From: Xanthobacter flavus
GTDB lineage: Bacteria; Pseudomonadota; Alphaproteobacteria; Rhizobiales; Xanthobacteraceae
Length of the DNA: 64,000 nt
NCBI RefSeq assembly: GCF_017875275.1
Contig: NZ_JAGGML010000001.1
Coordinates: forward strand, 124,001 to 188,000
Direction: 5' to 3'
Positions 1 to 9,128 of this stretch are shown one piece after another. The position numbers and the translations under genes are program-made. The notes beneath the pieces are model-generated. The model was not told the origin of the DNA. It saw nothing but the letters and a program-made list of their open reading frames with translations, and did no database searches. Position 1 is the first letter of the stretch. The number at the start of each line of letters is the position of its first letter.

Positions 1-998
1 GCCTCGGGGGCCTCGCCCGCCCGTACATCGATCCCCTCCTTCCGATAGAGGTCGAAAGCGCTCTCGCCGAGGCCGCGCCGCTCCGCGCGTGCCGCATAGT
101 GTGCCTCCAAGATGGCTGCATTCGCTGCGGCTTCCTCCTCCGCCAGTCCGGCTTCCACAAGCTGGCGTCGCACATCGTCGAAGACCGGGCGCGGACCCAC
201 CTCGATGTTCTGGGCCAGGCGGTCAAATTCCGCCTTGGAGAGCTGGGAGGCGGACCGGCCGAGCACTTCGCCAAGGATGGTCGAACCGACACTGAAGAGG
301 CCCCCGACGCCACCACCGAACGCCGCGCCCACTGCCGTGCTGGAGAGATAATCCCCGGGCGTGCGGGCGACGTGGGTGCCCTGCATGATCGCTTCGTTTG
401 CAAAGCCTCCCGCCGCACCCGCCAGGGCGCCAGCTCCGATGCTCTTCGCGAGCCCAGCTCCGAGCCTGCCGACCCGGTAGACCGCGCCGGCGGGGAGAAA
501 GGTGGTGGGGTTTGCAAAGCCGAGCGGCAAGCCGAGACCGATTGCCCAGTAGGGATGCTGGGCCTTGATCATCTCGTTCTCTTTCTCGTCCTGAAAATTC
601 TGCTTGAGCAGATTCATCTCCGGGGCGGACCCCACATAGGCCGCGCGTCCGCGGAAGGCTGGATCGAACTCGAACTCGTAGCCTTCCATGTCGGGATAGG
701 GGTTGTAGCTCTCGTCCCGCTTCAGCCCCCAGGTCTCGTAGGTGGAGCGGATCGTGGACACGACTTCGTTGTCATATAGGAGGGCGCCGCCCACATCCCG
801 AATTGTGCCGAGCACCCCGCGATCAGGAAGGTTGGGGCCCTGGCGTTCGCGCAACGGCTCCATCGGGCGGGGGATGGTGAACACGTCGGGCTCGCGGGGT
901 GTGACTTCCACCCAGCTTTCCCAAGGTTCTGTCGCCTTCGCGGGCACAGCCGGGCTCGCCTCGCTGGTGGACACCGGCAAGGTGGTTTCATCGACCAT
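1..998 (-). CDS. Internal virion / DNA-ejection protein, T7 gp16 position (partial)
   Basis: The frame is open from ATG 998 to base 1, at least 332 codons, so the C-terminus lies outside the window. GGAG lies 9 nt before the ATG, and the gene starts 6 nt after the preceding stop. The N-terminal 80 residues are acidic and proline-rich. Residues about 150-220 form a long Gly/Ala-rich hydrophobic stretch, followed by a charged helical region, which would suit a membrane-active ejection protein. It is the last visible gene of a series that matches T7 gp8 to gp15, so it occupies the gp16 slot. The function is inferred from position and composition; I recognise no catalytic motif in the visible part. 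Confidence 0.6.
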   Translation of the reverse strand, partial: MVDETTLPVSTSEASPAVPAKATEPWESWVEVTPREPDVFTIPRPMEPLRERQGPNLPDRGVLGTIRDVGGALLYDNEVVSTIRSTYETWGLKRDESYNPYPDMEGYEFEFDPAFRGRAAYVGSAPEMNLLKQNFQDEKENEMIKAQHPYWAIGLGLPLGFANPTTFLPAGAVYRVGRLGAGLAKSIGAGALAGAAGGFANEAIMQGTHVARTPGDYLSSTAVGAAFGGGVGGLFSVGSTILGEVLGRSASQLSKAEFDRLAQNIEVGPRPVFDDVRRQLVEAGLAEEEAAANAAILEAHYAARAERRGLGESAFDLYRKEGIDVRAGEAPE

Positions 999-1004
999 CG
1001 GATG

Positions 1005-3893
1005 TCACTCCGGAATTGTCACACCGCCGACTGCGCCCTTTGGCGCGTCGGAATAGGGTTGGGCTTCCTGGGCGGCGCGGGTCCGGCGGAGCGGATAGCC
1101 CGTGTACGCTTGGGAGATCGTGTCCTTCACCCGCTCGTCTTCATTGGACTTCTGAAGCTGCGCCTGATCGTCCGCTTTCTTCGCGGCCTTGCCATCGAAG
1201 CGGACCCGCACCGGCAAATTGTCTGCCCCGCGCAATTCATCCCATTTGCCGGTTTCGTCCTTGAACCAGACGCCGTAGCGAGGCGGCCGCGCGTTCTCAG
1301 CGCCGGACTCCAGCGCCTTCACATCTGCGGCGGTTTCGGGCGTCGAAATCAGCTCCCAGTCCTGCGCCTTCACCCCCGCCTTCTTCATCACCCCCTCAAC
1401 AGAGGTCTTCATCCAGTCGAAGGAGTTGTTCACCGGCTGGTAGTAGCGCTCCGGGGGATAGTTCATGACGCGGCCGCCCTTGCCCATCAGCGGAAGGCTG
1501 TTCCACCATGAGCGGTCCCCGCCGCCATGAATGTCGGTCTCTCCCCACTGCCGCTGGAGCCGCTCGATGGTCAGCTTCTTCGCGAGGTCGGCATCGCCAT
1601 TCGCGGCGACATACATTTCACGATAGAGCTTGGTGTAATCGTATTGGAGCTTCTGGGATTGGGGCGGGCTGAGCGGAGGTGTGCCGGCATACCCATCCTT
1701 GTCCGCCTGGGTCAGTTCATCGCCGGCCCCCTCGGTTGTCTTCACGTTGGTGGCGAAGATGGCCGGCAAGTCCGCGACGGTGAGTCCGAGCCCGTTGTTC
1801 GTGTCCTTCAGGGTCTTGTCCGCCTCTTTCAAAAGGCGCTCCCGCCCGGCTGCGGCCGCAGGGTCCGAGTCCTTTTTGATGAGGTCGAAAAGCTCCTGCG
1901 CTGTTCGAACGTTCGAGCCCTCTGCGAAAATGGATGCCGCGGTCGCCATCTTCGTCCCGAATGTTCTGGTGAACACGTCGGGACTGCGCTTGTACAGCGC
2001 GCTGAGGGCGCCCATGCTGAAGGTGAACGCGCCCAAGTCGCGCGACCCGTAGAGCGCCGAAAGTGGCCCCTGCACGTCCTTTGGGATCATACCGGTGCGG
2101 TCCAAGATTGCCGCAGCCTGCGCGACAGCTTGGGTGTCCTGCTTTCCCAAGTTCTTGCCGACACTTAGCGCGCCCGAATACAGCTCGACGGCCTTCTTGT
2201 CGTCCTTGTCCAGCGGGTCGAACGCATAGGCCTTGTTCTGGCCGTCGATCTTGTCGATGGCGTCGGCAAGGATATTCGTCTCGCCCTGGCGATCCTCGAT
2301 CAGCTTCTCCAGCTTCACATATTCGCCGGCGTCGGTGATGACCCCGTTCTGCCGGTCCTGGACAAGGTTCGCGATGCCGTAAGTGCCGTCGTGGATGCCG
2401 AACTCGATCTGGTTGACGTAGGAGTCGTGGCGCTCCTTGTCTGCTGCGCGAATGCGGACCTGTTCCTGTCGCAGGCGCGCCTCCGACTGCTGGTCCATCG
2501 CGCTGCTGTAGGTGGCGTATGTGCCCGTGCCCCCAGACCCTTCCACTTTCCGCTGCCAGACGTCCATAAACTGCGCCGAGGTGACGTTCTCCACGCTGCC
2601 GAATTGGGCCTTCATGTCGCTCGGGATGTTGCCCCAGATCGCCAGCTTCGCCCACTTCTCGCCCTTCTGGCGCCCTTCGGCCGTCGAGAGCATGGACTGC
2701 CATGCAGGCTGATTTGGGTTGCGCATATGCGCCGCGAGGCCGGCGGCGCCTTGCTGGTGCATCAGATAGAGCTGGGTGGCCGTCGGGGGGCGACCGAACT
2801 CCTTCTGGAAGTCAGCCGCCCGCTCCTTCAGGATCCGGATTCCAGCCTCCGCATTGGCGCGCGCATCGAAGATGTCCCCGCCCCCGCCATACTTCGCCAT
2901 CTCCTCGTCGGAGAGCTGGAACAGCCCCTTGTAGGAGCCGGTGACGTTGCGGGGATCGCCCGAGCTTTCAATGTCGGCATATGCCTTGAGCAGATTGGGG
3001 TCGAGGCCGTGCTTGGCGGCGAGGTCATCCAGGATTGCGGACACCTGCGGCGCCCGTCGGCTGAGCCCTTCTGCACGGCGCGCCGTTCCACCGCCGCCCG
3101 GCATGGCCGGCGTGACCCCTGCCCGTGCCGCCTGCTGCCGATCCATCTCGGTGGCGAATGTGCTCGCCTTCGCGCGCAGCGCCTTGGCTTCGTCGATCCG
3201 CCCTTCTCGCTCCGCTTGGTCAGCAAGCCTATGGTAGCCGTCAATTCGGCCTTGGATGAGCTTCGGCTCCCACTGCTCGATGATCCGGCTCTTTGCCTCA
3301 GGGGGAAGCCCAGACTGAGCGATGAGCTGGCCTAGCCCCGCATTGGTGGGATCCCACGCTTCAGGGTTTTGCTGGAGCCCATTGACCGCAGAAGTACCAA
3401 AGCGGTTGATCTCGCCCGTGTAGTGGTTGGTGCGTAGCCCCTCCATGGTGGAGCGGCCCCGCGCCTCATACTGCGCACGGGCCTGGGCAACGTCCGCCTC
3501 TTTCCGAGCGCGAAGCTTCGGGTCCGTGATGCCCGCGAGGTAAGCGCCGAAGTTCTTGTCGAACACCTCGCCGAACATCTTGTCCACGCCGGATCCATCC
3601 GCGGGAGCGCTTTTCATGCGCTCGTCCAATTCGCGGTTTACCGCCCCCGTGGTGTTGTAGAAGCCGGTCGTGGCGTTGAAAGCGTTGAGTTGCTCCTGTT
3701 CCGCCTTCTGCTTGTCGGCGATGCCCTGGAGGTCAGAGCCAACCCCGGAAATCGCGCGCCCGAGCCCTGCGACTGCCGCACCCGGCGCGCCAGCATTGGA
3801 GATGTTCGCGCGCGTCGGGGTGACGCGCACATCGCGGTCCACGCCGAAGTCCCGGCGCGGGCTGAAATCTTCGATATCGGGAATTTTGACCAT
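1005..3893 (-). CDS. Internal virion protein with lytic transglycosylase domain (T7 gp15 position)
   Basis: 962 residues. An SLT-type lytic transglycosylase domain covers about residues 286-400, with a candidate catalytic Glu309 in the motif DIESSGDP, then YKGLFQLSDEE and a downstream Tyr-containing helix. The long flanks are helical and charged. Such proteins are packaged in the capsid and cut peptidoglycan during DNA ejection. In T7 the transglycosylase is in gp16, whereas here it is in the preceding protein. I chose ATG 3893 (MVKIPD) because it overlaps the upstream stop as TGATG; an ATG-like start 7 codons earlier would overlap the upstream gene more deeply. It sits between the gp14-like and gp16-like genes. 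Confidence 0.8.
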   Translation of the reverse strand: MVKIPDIEDFSPRRDFGVDRDVRVTPTRANISNAGAPGAAVAGLGRAISGVGSDLQGIADKQKAEQEQLNAFNATTGFYNTTGAVNRELDERMKSAPADGSGVDKMFGEVFDKNFGAYLAGITDPKLRARKEADVAQARAQYEARGRSTMEGLRTNHYTGEINRFGTSAVNGLQQNPEAWDPTNAGLGQLIAQSGLPPEAKSRIIEQWEPKLIQGRIDGYHRLADQAEREGRIDEAKALRAKASTFATEMDRQQAARAGVTPAMPGGGGTARRAEGLSRRAPQVSAILDDLAAKHGLDPNLLKAYADIESSGDPRNVTGSYKGLFQLSDEEMAKYGGGGDIFDARANAEAGIRILKERAADFQKEFGRPPTATQLYLMHQQGAAGLAAHMRNPNQPAWQSMLSTAEGRQKGEKWAKLAIWGNIPSDMKAQFGSVENVTSAQFMDVWQRKVEGSGGTGTYATYSSAMDQQSEARLRQEQVRIRAADKERHDSYVNQIEFGIHDGTYGIANLVQDRQNGVITDAGEYVKLEKLIEDRQGETNILADAIDKIDGQNKAYAFDPLDKDDKKAVELYSGALSVGKNLGKQDTQAVAQAAAILDRTGMIPKDVQGPLSALYGSRDLGAFTFSMGALSALYKRSPDVFTRTFGTKMATAASIFAEGSNVRTAQELFDLIKKDSDPAAAAGRERLLKEADKTLKDTNNGLGLTVADLPAIFATNVKTTEGAGDELTQADKDGYAGTPPLSPPQSQKLQYDYTKLYREMYVAANGDADLAKKLTIERLQRQWGETDIHGGGDRSWWNSLPLMGKGGRVMNYPPERYYQPVNNSFDWMKTSVEGVMKKAGVKAQDWELISTPETAADVKALESGAENARPPRYGVWFKDETGKWDELRGADNLPVRVRFDGKAAKKADDQAQLQKSNEDERVKDTISQAYTGYPLRRTRAAQEAQPYSDAPKGAVGGVTIPE

Positions 3894-4339
3894 CAGCCGT
3901 ATGCCTTCGCCCAAGAGCCAAGACCGCTGACGATGGAGCTACCGGCGCCGATCATCGCCGCCTGCTTCGCGTTCTTCGCTTCCATCTCGGCCGCCTGGGC
4001 CTCCGTCAGCCACATGCGCTTCTTCTCCTGCCCCTCGTAGAGCGAGGTCGCCTCTCGCAATGACCCCTCCTGCTGGGTCACACCGATTTGGTTCAAAGTG
4101 GATGGATCGGCCGTGCCACCGCCGGAGAGCCCGGCCACCGCCTTCTGCGAGGAGATGAAGCGGTTCGTCTTGATCCGCTCGCCCTCAGCCTTGCGCTGGG
4201 CCGCAGCCTGCTCCTGACTGGCGTTGATGAGGTCCTGCTTCTTCTGGTACTCGGCCGCGGCCGCCTGTGCATTGCCGGCCGCGATGGTGCCGACGGCGGA
4301 GACCGCCGATCCGAGTAGGCCGATCAAGGGGGCGAACAT
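3893..4339 (-). CDS. Internal virion protein B (T7 gp14-like)
   Basis: 148 residues. The N-terminal 20 or so residues are hydrophobic (MFAPLIGLLGSAVSAVG), followed by an Ala/Gln/Glu-rich helical body (residues 20-60 and 100-130) and a Gly/Ala tail. This layout, a short hydrophobic N-terminus plus amphipathic helices, is that of T7-like gp14 proteins, which form part of the ejected trans-envelope channel. The stop overlaps the start of the transglycosylase gene, and the start is 2 nt after the GNAT gene's stop, so translation is coupled. The assignment rests on features and synteny, not on clear sequence identity. Confidence 0.65.
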   Translation of the reverse strand: MFAPLIGLLGSAVSAVGTIAAGNAQAAAAEYQKKQDLINASQEQAAAQRKAEGERIKTNRFISSQKAVAGLSGGGTADPSTLNQIGVTQQEGSLREATSLYEGQEKKRMWLTEAQAAEMEAKNAKQAAMIGAGSSIVSGLGSWAKAYG

Positions 4340-4341
4340 CG

Positions 4342-4710
4342 TCAGGGCTCCCAGGCGAAGAGGCGCATGCCGAAGCGGGTCCCCACCTCCCGGAAGCCGA
4401 GGCGAGCGAGAAAGGCGGGCGCGGTCGGGATGATCGGCGAGGCGACGGCGAGCACCCGCTCGTGGCCGGCGTCGCGCGCAGCCTCGAGCACCCGGCGGCA
4501 CTCCCGCCAGAAGGCGAGCCGATGGTGGCGCGCCTCGCGCGTGACCTTGCACCAGGCGATGACCTCGCCGCTCTCGCAGTAATCGAGGCCGCCGGCGGCG
4601 ACAAACCGCCCGTCCACGAAGCCGATCAGGCCCACGGTCCGCTCGCCGGCCGCGCGGCCACAGTGCCGCGGCAGGTCCTCAGGGACCAGGGGGCGAATTT
4701 CAGGATTCAT
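4342..4710 (-). CDS. GNAT-fold protein, internal virion protein A (T7 gp13-like)
   Basis: 122 residues with an acetyltransferase-like pattern: an N-terminal IRPLVPEDLP strand-helix, a central YCESGEVIAWCKVT strand pair, a helix rich in Arg/Glu, and the C-terminal FLARLGFREVG element typical of GNAT folds. T7 gp13 also has a GNAT-like fold and lies between the tail nozzle gene and gp14, exactly as here. Acetyltransferase activity is not implied, because the phage homologues are thought to act in virion assembly. The start at 4710 overlaps the end of the tail nozzle gene by 11 nt. Confidence 0.65.
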   Translation of the reverse strand: MNPEIRPLVPEDLPRHCGRAAGERTVGLIGFVDGRFVAAGGLDYCESGEVIAWCKVTREARHHRLAFWRECRRVLEAARDAGHERVLAVASPIIPTAPAFLARLGFREVGTRFGMRLFAWEP

Positions 4711-7687
4711 TGGTGGTGATCCCGAAGATGGTGCCCAGCACCGCCGCGGAATAAGGCGCCGCGCATTCGAGGCAGATGCGGGAATCCGTGTCGAAGCCGC
4801 CGCCCCACATGCCCATGGGCGCGTCATAGACCGTGTAGACCGCATCCTCCGCCTGGATCTCATCCCCCTCGATGGTAGGCATGGGGTCCATGAGGCCGAA
4901 GTCCGGCCCGTAGCGCAGCGCCTTCCTGTGCGCATGGGCAAGGGCGAAGCCGAACGACTTCACCGCCTTCTTCTGCAACAGCGCGGTGCCCACCCGCCCG
5001 CCATAGGCGAGCTTTGGCGACTTGTACCGGGCGCGGTAGGGGAGCCCGACTTTCAGGTCCGCCGAGACCACCACCGCCGCGCCGTCCAGCACGAGGCGGC
5101 CGTTGCTGATGGTCCCATAGGGCTTGTATTCGCTGCCGTCGGCGAGCACCTCGTCCCCGCGCAGCGCCACCACCTGCTTGCCTTCCAGGTGGCGGAAGGC
5201 GTCCGCCGCGGATGGGCTGCGCACGAAGGAGTCGCCGCCGACGAGCCCTCCCCTGCCCTCCTTCTCCCGCGCCCACTTCTCCAGATAGCGGCGCGTGCCG
5301 TCGGCTGTGGTGCGCCGGACGATGTAATAGACCGCATCCTCGCCCTTGGCCGGCAGGACCGCCACGTCCTCGATGACGCCGTCCGTCTCCACCGTGGACC
5401 AGCAGTCCACCTCTTCGAGGAAGTCCGTCATGAACATGGCGACCGTGCCATCCGGGCGGATGGCATGCACCCGCGTGTCCGGCTGGCGCTGGATGGCGAT
5501 GGCGTCCACGCCCTCCAGGATTTCGTCGTTCAAGAGGTTCAGATCGCGCGCCTGATAGTCCTGCACCTGCGGGCTGTAGCTGAACTCCATGAGCCGCGTC
5601 TCGGAGCGATGCGCATAGATCGCCCGCGCGTCGAGGCGGCAGGGCTGTATATCGGGCGAGGTGCCATGGGTGGTCGCCGGCCGCGGCGTGAAAGCTCCCC
5701 CGGTCAGCGGCTCGTCGAAGGAGGACGAGCGGATAGACGAGATGCTGCCCTCGGTCCCCACCACCAGGCGGGACATGGGCAGGATGAAGCGGATGTTGTC
5801 CACGGTGCCGGTGGTGGAGACCGAGCGCGAGATCGCCGCGCTATCGCCGCTGTCGTTCGCCTCGATGTCATGGGACACGTAATTGTCCGAGACCGAGCCG
5901 TACATCTGGTCGCCCTTGGCCCAGAACAGCCGGCTTTCCGTGATGCCCACGGCCGTCGGCCAGCCCCGGTAGTCCGACCATTCCCCCTCCTTCCAGAAGT
6001 CCGAAAAGGTGGAATTGAAGAAGGGCTTCAGCACCTCAATTTCGCACTCGGTAGAGGAGACCACCCGCGTGATACGGCACCGCCCCTTGCCGCCGCCCCA
6101 GGGGTATTGCTGGTTCACGGTGAGGGAGCCGGACCGGTAGGTGCCATCCCGAAAGCCGAACTTGTGGAAATTGATCGCGTTGTTGTCGGTGATGAAGTCG
6201 GTGGTCTTCTCGCTCTTGTTGATCGAGGCGTTGTTCTTCGTGAAGGTGTTCTTCGACATGTTCGCGGCGTAGGGATCACCCTTGATCTTGTAGCCGCCGT
6301 CCGGATCGTCCCGCGAAACCATGTGGTAGGCGGACCCGTCGTAAAACCCTTGATAATTCGTCACGATCCAGCGCTCGGAGAAGAGCTGGTCGTTCTGGAT
6401 GAAGCAGGTCCCCGTCACCCGCATCGGGTCCGTGTAGGCGTTGGAGGCCCCGAGGGTGAAGGTCTGGTTGTAGTTCTGGTTGAACACCTCGAAGAGGGCG
6501 TTGAGGTGCCCGGCGCGGAAGAAGGGGCGATCGGCGAAGATGCGGCCGTTGCCCTCGGTCACATCGACCCGGAGCTTTACCTGCTTCACCGTGACGTCTG
6601 CCGAGAACGGCCCGTCCTCCGGCCGGTAGATCACATGGGAGAAGGAGACCGGCGAGCGGCGCTCGAGGATGCTCGGTGCGCGCTTCTCCCGGGCCATGAA
6701 CATCTGGTCACCCGACTGGTACCAGCGCAGCCGCTTCAGGTTGGCGAAGTCGCCCGAATAATAGTCCGCGTTGTAGCCGCCGTCGGCATAGTAGGGCAGC
6801 AGCAGCGGCCCGGCCGGCTCGAAGGCGATGGACTTGACGATGATCTCCCGCTGGAGCCGGCTCTCGAACTCAAACGTGTAGTCCCCGAGGTCCGGCGGGA
6901 GCACGATCGAGTGGTAGCCGGTGTCCAGCTCGGTATCGAAGACGGCGGGCCCGGACGGCGTGTTCACCCGGAAGATGACCGGCCCCCGGGTCACGTTGAT
7001 GCGCACGCCCACCGCGGCGCGCCCGGCGCTGATGGGAATGGTCTGCCACACCCGGACCGATCCGCCGCGGGGGATCACGTTCAGGACGAGGCCGCGGCCA
7101 TCGGCCACCGCCGTGGGATAGATCGGCGTGATGGTGCTCGCCGAGGAACCGCCGCCCGTCTGCGCCGCACCAAGGCCGTTCAGCAAGTTGTTCAGCCAGT
7201 CGGAGAGGTCGCCGATATCGAAGGACGGCTTGTCGTCGTCCTCCGGCGCCGGCGCGTCTGCGGGGGTTCCCGACACCCACGAGGACCAGCCGGTGAGGCC
7301 GTTGAGCCAGTTGCCGTTGACGAAGGCGGCGCCGGCATCACTCCGCTGAATGGGCTCCAGGCGCTCGATGAGCTCTCCCGGGTGCTCGCCCACCGTGACC
7401 TCGTCCCGCTGCCGCCAGAAGCGCAGGCCCAGCCGGCAGAACTCCACCAGCGCCATATCCTCCATGCTGAAGACAAAGGGCACCATCCGGGAGCGCGCGC
7501 CATGCTCGGCGATGGGCTCCAGGAACTCCAGCGGCGGGCGCATGAGCATGGGCCCATAGGTCTTCGGCACGAAGTTGCGCTGGAGCTCGGCGGCGAGGCG
7601 CATCTGGGCGAGATCGACGCGGGCGAGCGCCGTCTTCGCCACCTCGCCCCTGTTGAAGGTGACGACTTCGGGACGCAGCGTTGCCAT
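4700..7687 (-). CDS. Tail nozzle / tail tubular protein B-like (T7 gp12 position)
   Basis: 995 residues, beta-rich throughout and without a signal peptide. The N-terminus (VTFNRGEVAKTALARVDL) and later segments such as ITESRLFWAKGDQMYGS and IRSSSFDEPLTGG resemble nozzle proteins of podoviruses, which form the distal tail tube. A low-complexity linker with Pro/Asp repeats occurs near residues 140-190. ATG 7687 is chosen because it overlaps the stop of the gp11-like gene (TGATG). A long open frame on the opposite strand (about 4928-7708) is only the GC-bias shadow of this gene. The family call is from position and general resemblance. Confidence 0.7.
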   Translation of the reverse strand: MATLRPEVVTFNRGEVAKTALARVDLAQMRLAAELQRNFVPKTYGPMLMRPPLEFLEPIAEHGARSRMVPFVFSMEDMALVEFCRLGLRFWRQRDEVTVGEHPGELIERLEPIQRSDAGAAFVNGNWLNGLTGWSSWVSGTPADAPAPEDDDKPSFDIGDLSDWLNNLLNGLGAAQTGGGSSASTITPIYPTAVADGRGLVLNVIPRGGSVRVWQTIPISAGRAAVGVRINVTRGPVIFRVNTPSGPAVFDTELDTGYHSIVLPPDLGDYTFEFESRLQREIIVKSIAFEPAGPLLLPYYADGGYNADYYSGDFANLKRLRWYQSGDQMFMAREKRAPSILERRSPVSFSHVIYRPEDGPFSADVTVKQVKLRVDVTEGNGRIFADRPFFRAGHLNALFEVFNQNYNQTFTLGASNAYTDPMRVTGTCFIQNDQLFSERWIVTNYQGFYDGSAYHMVSRDDPDGGYKIKGDPYAANMSKNTFTKNNASINKSEKTTDFITDNNAINFHKFGFRDGTYRSGSLTVNQQYPWGGGKGRCRITRVVSSTECEIEVLKPFFNSTFSDFWKEGEWSDYRGWPTAVGITESRLFWAKGDQMYGSVSDNYVSHDIEANDSGDSAAISRSVSTTGTVDNIRFILPMSRLVVGTEGSISSIRSSSFDEPLTGGAFTPRPATTHGTSPDIQPCRLDARAIYAHRSETRLMEFSYSPQVQDYQARDLNLLNDEILEGVDAIAIQRQPDTRVHAIRPDGTVAMFMTDFLEEVDCWSTVETDGVIEDVAVLPAKGEDAVYYIVRRTTADGTRRYLEKWAREKEGRGGLVGGDSFVRSPSAADAFRHLEGKQVVALRGDEVLADGSEYKPYGTISNGRLVLDGAAVVVSADLKVGLPYRARYKSPKLAYGGRVGTALLQKKAVKSFGFALAHAHRKALRYGPDFGLMDPMPTIEGDEIQAEDAVYTVYDAPMGMWGGGFDTDSRICLECAAPYSAAVLGTIFGITTNES

Positions 7688-8319
7688 CAGGGCCTCGCAG
7701 AGCCGTAGGCGTTGGGCCAGCGGCCACGCCGGCTGTTCACCCAGGAGGACGTCGGGAGCGGCTGTGAGCCGAGGTTGCCGGCATCGAGCGCCAGGGCCTC
7801 CACCAGGGCCTTGTCGGCCGCCTTCTCCAGCGTGACCGCCGCCTCTTTGCTGCCGATGGCCTTGGGCGCGATCTTGGCGGCGAGCATCAGGCTCATGGCG
7901 TGCGCGAAGTGGGCGGACCACTGCCCGACGTCCCCGCCGAACTGGTCGTGGCAGGACACATAGCGCACGTAGAGCGGGCTGATGTTGGCGTACCAGTGCC
8001 CGCCCTGATCGAGGAAGGGCACGAGGCCGGCCCGCATCTGCTCACTGGCGGCGATCACGTGCGTGCGCTTCCAGTCGCAGGGCTTGGAGAAGGCGTGGTC
8101 ATAGCCGAAAGCGGGGGTGAACCCCTCATCCGGGTCGATCATCACGGCGCGCAGGGCGAAGGACCACGAGCCGGCCTCCAGGCACCGGTCCCGCACGTCG
8201 CACCAGTTCCGGTCGAGGAGGCGCTTCGCCTCCCCGCCCCCGGTGTCCTGCATGTCGGCGAGCGTGCGCTGGCCCAGCTCCGTCAAAGCGGAGTTGTAGA
8301 TCGACAGGACCGAGGCCAT
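7687..8319 (-). CDS. Tail tubular protein A-like (T7 gp11 position)
   Basis: 210 residues, close to the 196 of T7 gp11. The opening (MASVLSIYNSALTELGQ) and the later WYANISPLYVRYVS and MSLMLAAKIAPKAIGSKEAA segments are characteristic of podoviral tail tubular A or adaptor proteins, which ring the portal exit and carry the nozzle. Start ATG 8319 is just 1 nt after the upstream stop, and the gene ends overlapping the nozzle gene start. Confidence 0.75.
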   Translation of the reverse strand: MASVLSIYNSALTELGQRTLADMQDTGGGEAKRLLDRNWCDVRDRCLEAGSWSFALRAVMIDPDEGFTPAFGYDHAFSKPCDWKRTHVIAASEQMRAGLVPFLDQGGHWYANISPLYVRYVSCHDQFGGDVGQWSAHFAHAMSLMLAAKIAPKAIGSKEAAVTLEKAADKALVEALALDAGNLGSQPLPTSSWVNSRRGRWPNAYGSARP

Positions 8320-8320
8320 G

Positions 8321-8794
8321 TCAGGCCACCACCGCCATGGCCTGCTCGGCCAGGAGACGCTCCACCTCTGCCACCGCGTCCTCGCGCGTCGCCAGCTCGC
8401 GGGCCACCACCTCCAGCGTTTCGGTACGGATGACGCACCACTTGGCCGTCGGACCCTGCCACTTGGCGAAGAAGGCCGGCCGCTGGGCGCGCTCCTCGGC
8501 GGAGGCCTCGCGTTGCTCCACCAGTCGCTCCATGGCGACGGGATCGACATAGGCGCGCAGCACGCGCAGCTTCGGGCCGGAGATATCCACGGCGAGCACC
8601 CGCAACTCCACGTCGAGCGACTGGTCCAGCGCGAAGATGTTCACGAGGTCGCCGGGCTTCAGGAGCGCCCGGATGTGGGTCCACCAGGACGGGTTCGACA
8701 GATCGTCGATATGGACGCCCGCCGGCACCTTGATGGTGTAGGAGACGCAGGCGAAGGGCGTCTCCTTCAGGTCGTTCACGAACGGCTTGTACAT
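8321..8794 (-). CDS. Phage structural protein of unknown function
   Basis: 157 residues. The first half is beta-rich (VSYTIKVPAGV, FALDQSLDVELRVLAV) and the second half is a charged helical region ending in a Glu-rich helix and a hydrophobic tail. ATG 8794 is preceded by GGAG at a good distance; a TTG four codons upstream is less likely. It lies between the capsid pair and the tail tubular A gene, where head-completion or fibre-attachment proteins occur, but I recognise no family. A terminator separates it from the capsid genes, so it may have its own promoter or be read through. Confidence 0.6.
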   Translation of the reverse strand: MYKPFVNDLKETPFACVSYTIKVPAGVHIDDLSNPSWWTHIRALLKPGDLVNIFALDQSLDVELRVLAVDISGPKLRVLRAYVDPVAMERLVEQREASAEERAQRPAFFAKWQGPTAKWCVIRTETLEVVARELATREDAVAEVERLLAEQAMAVVA

Positions 8795-8804
8795 GCTGGG
8801 CTCC

Positions 8805-8838
8805 AAAGAAAAGCCCCGCCGAGCGGGCCCGGCGGGGC
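8805..8838 (-). terminator. Rho-independent terminator after the capsid genes
   Basis: Perfect 8-bp stem GCCCCGCC / GGCGGGGC (8813-8820 and 8831-8838) with a 10-nt loop, followed on the minus strand by a TTTTCTTT tract. It would stop or attenuate transcription after the major capsid and small decoration-like genes, matching the need for high capsid expression. Confidence 0.8.
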
Positions 8839-8863
8839 GTGTGTTTCAGCGATGGTCGGGCCG

Positions 8864-9124
8864 TCAGGTGATGGAGAGGCCCGCCGAGAGGGTGGCGCCA
8901 GCGCCCGACACCGCGGTCACGCGATGGAAGGTGATGGCGTTGGTGTCGGTCTTCGACACGATGACGATGTCCCCCACCTTCATGCCCATCTTCAGCGCAT
9001 CCGCGATGTAGCCGGCGCCGGCCACGGTCGCGGTCGCGTCCGTGCTGGCGTAGCGCCACATCTTGAAGTCGCCGCCGAGGGGCTCGAAGGAGACGGTGAC
9101 GAGGTTGTCCCGATTGTAGGCCAT
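8864..9124 (-). CDS. Small virion protein, possible head decoration
   Basis: 86 residues, beta-rich with Gly/Ala/Thr turns (ATATVAGAGYIADALKMGMKVGD, ITFHRVTAVSGAGATL). It starts 4 nt after the major capsid gene's stop and is followed directly by a strong terminator, so it would be co-expressed with the capsid protein at high level. Small beta proteins in this position often decorate capsids. I do not recognise the family and the role is inferred. Confidence 0.6.
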   Translation of the reverse strand: MAYNRDNLVTVSFEPLGGDFKMWRYASTDATATVAGAGYIADALKMGMKVGDIVIVSKTDTNAITFHRVTAVSGAGATLSAGLSIT

Positions 9125-9128
9125 GGGC

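Noticed and set aside
99-779. Plus-strand frame opposite the gp16-like gene
   Set aside because: Composition is that of an antisense shadow, and the minus-strand frame continues the structural operon with a ribosome site.
4928-7708. Open frame of about 926 codons on the plus strand
   Set aside because: It lies antisense to the tail nozzle gene and is rich in Arg, Gly, Val, Glu and His with no domain. GC-rich codon bias leaves the opposite strand open; all neighbours run leftward with tight overlaps.
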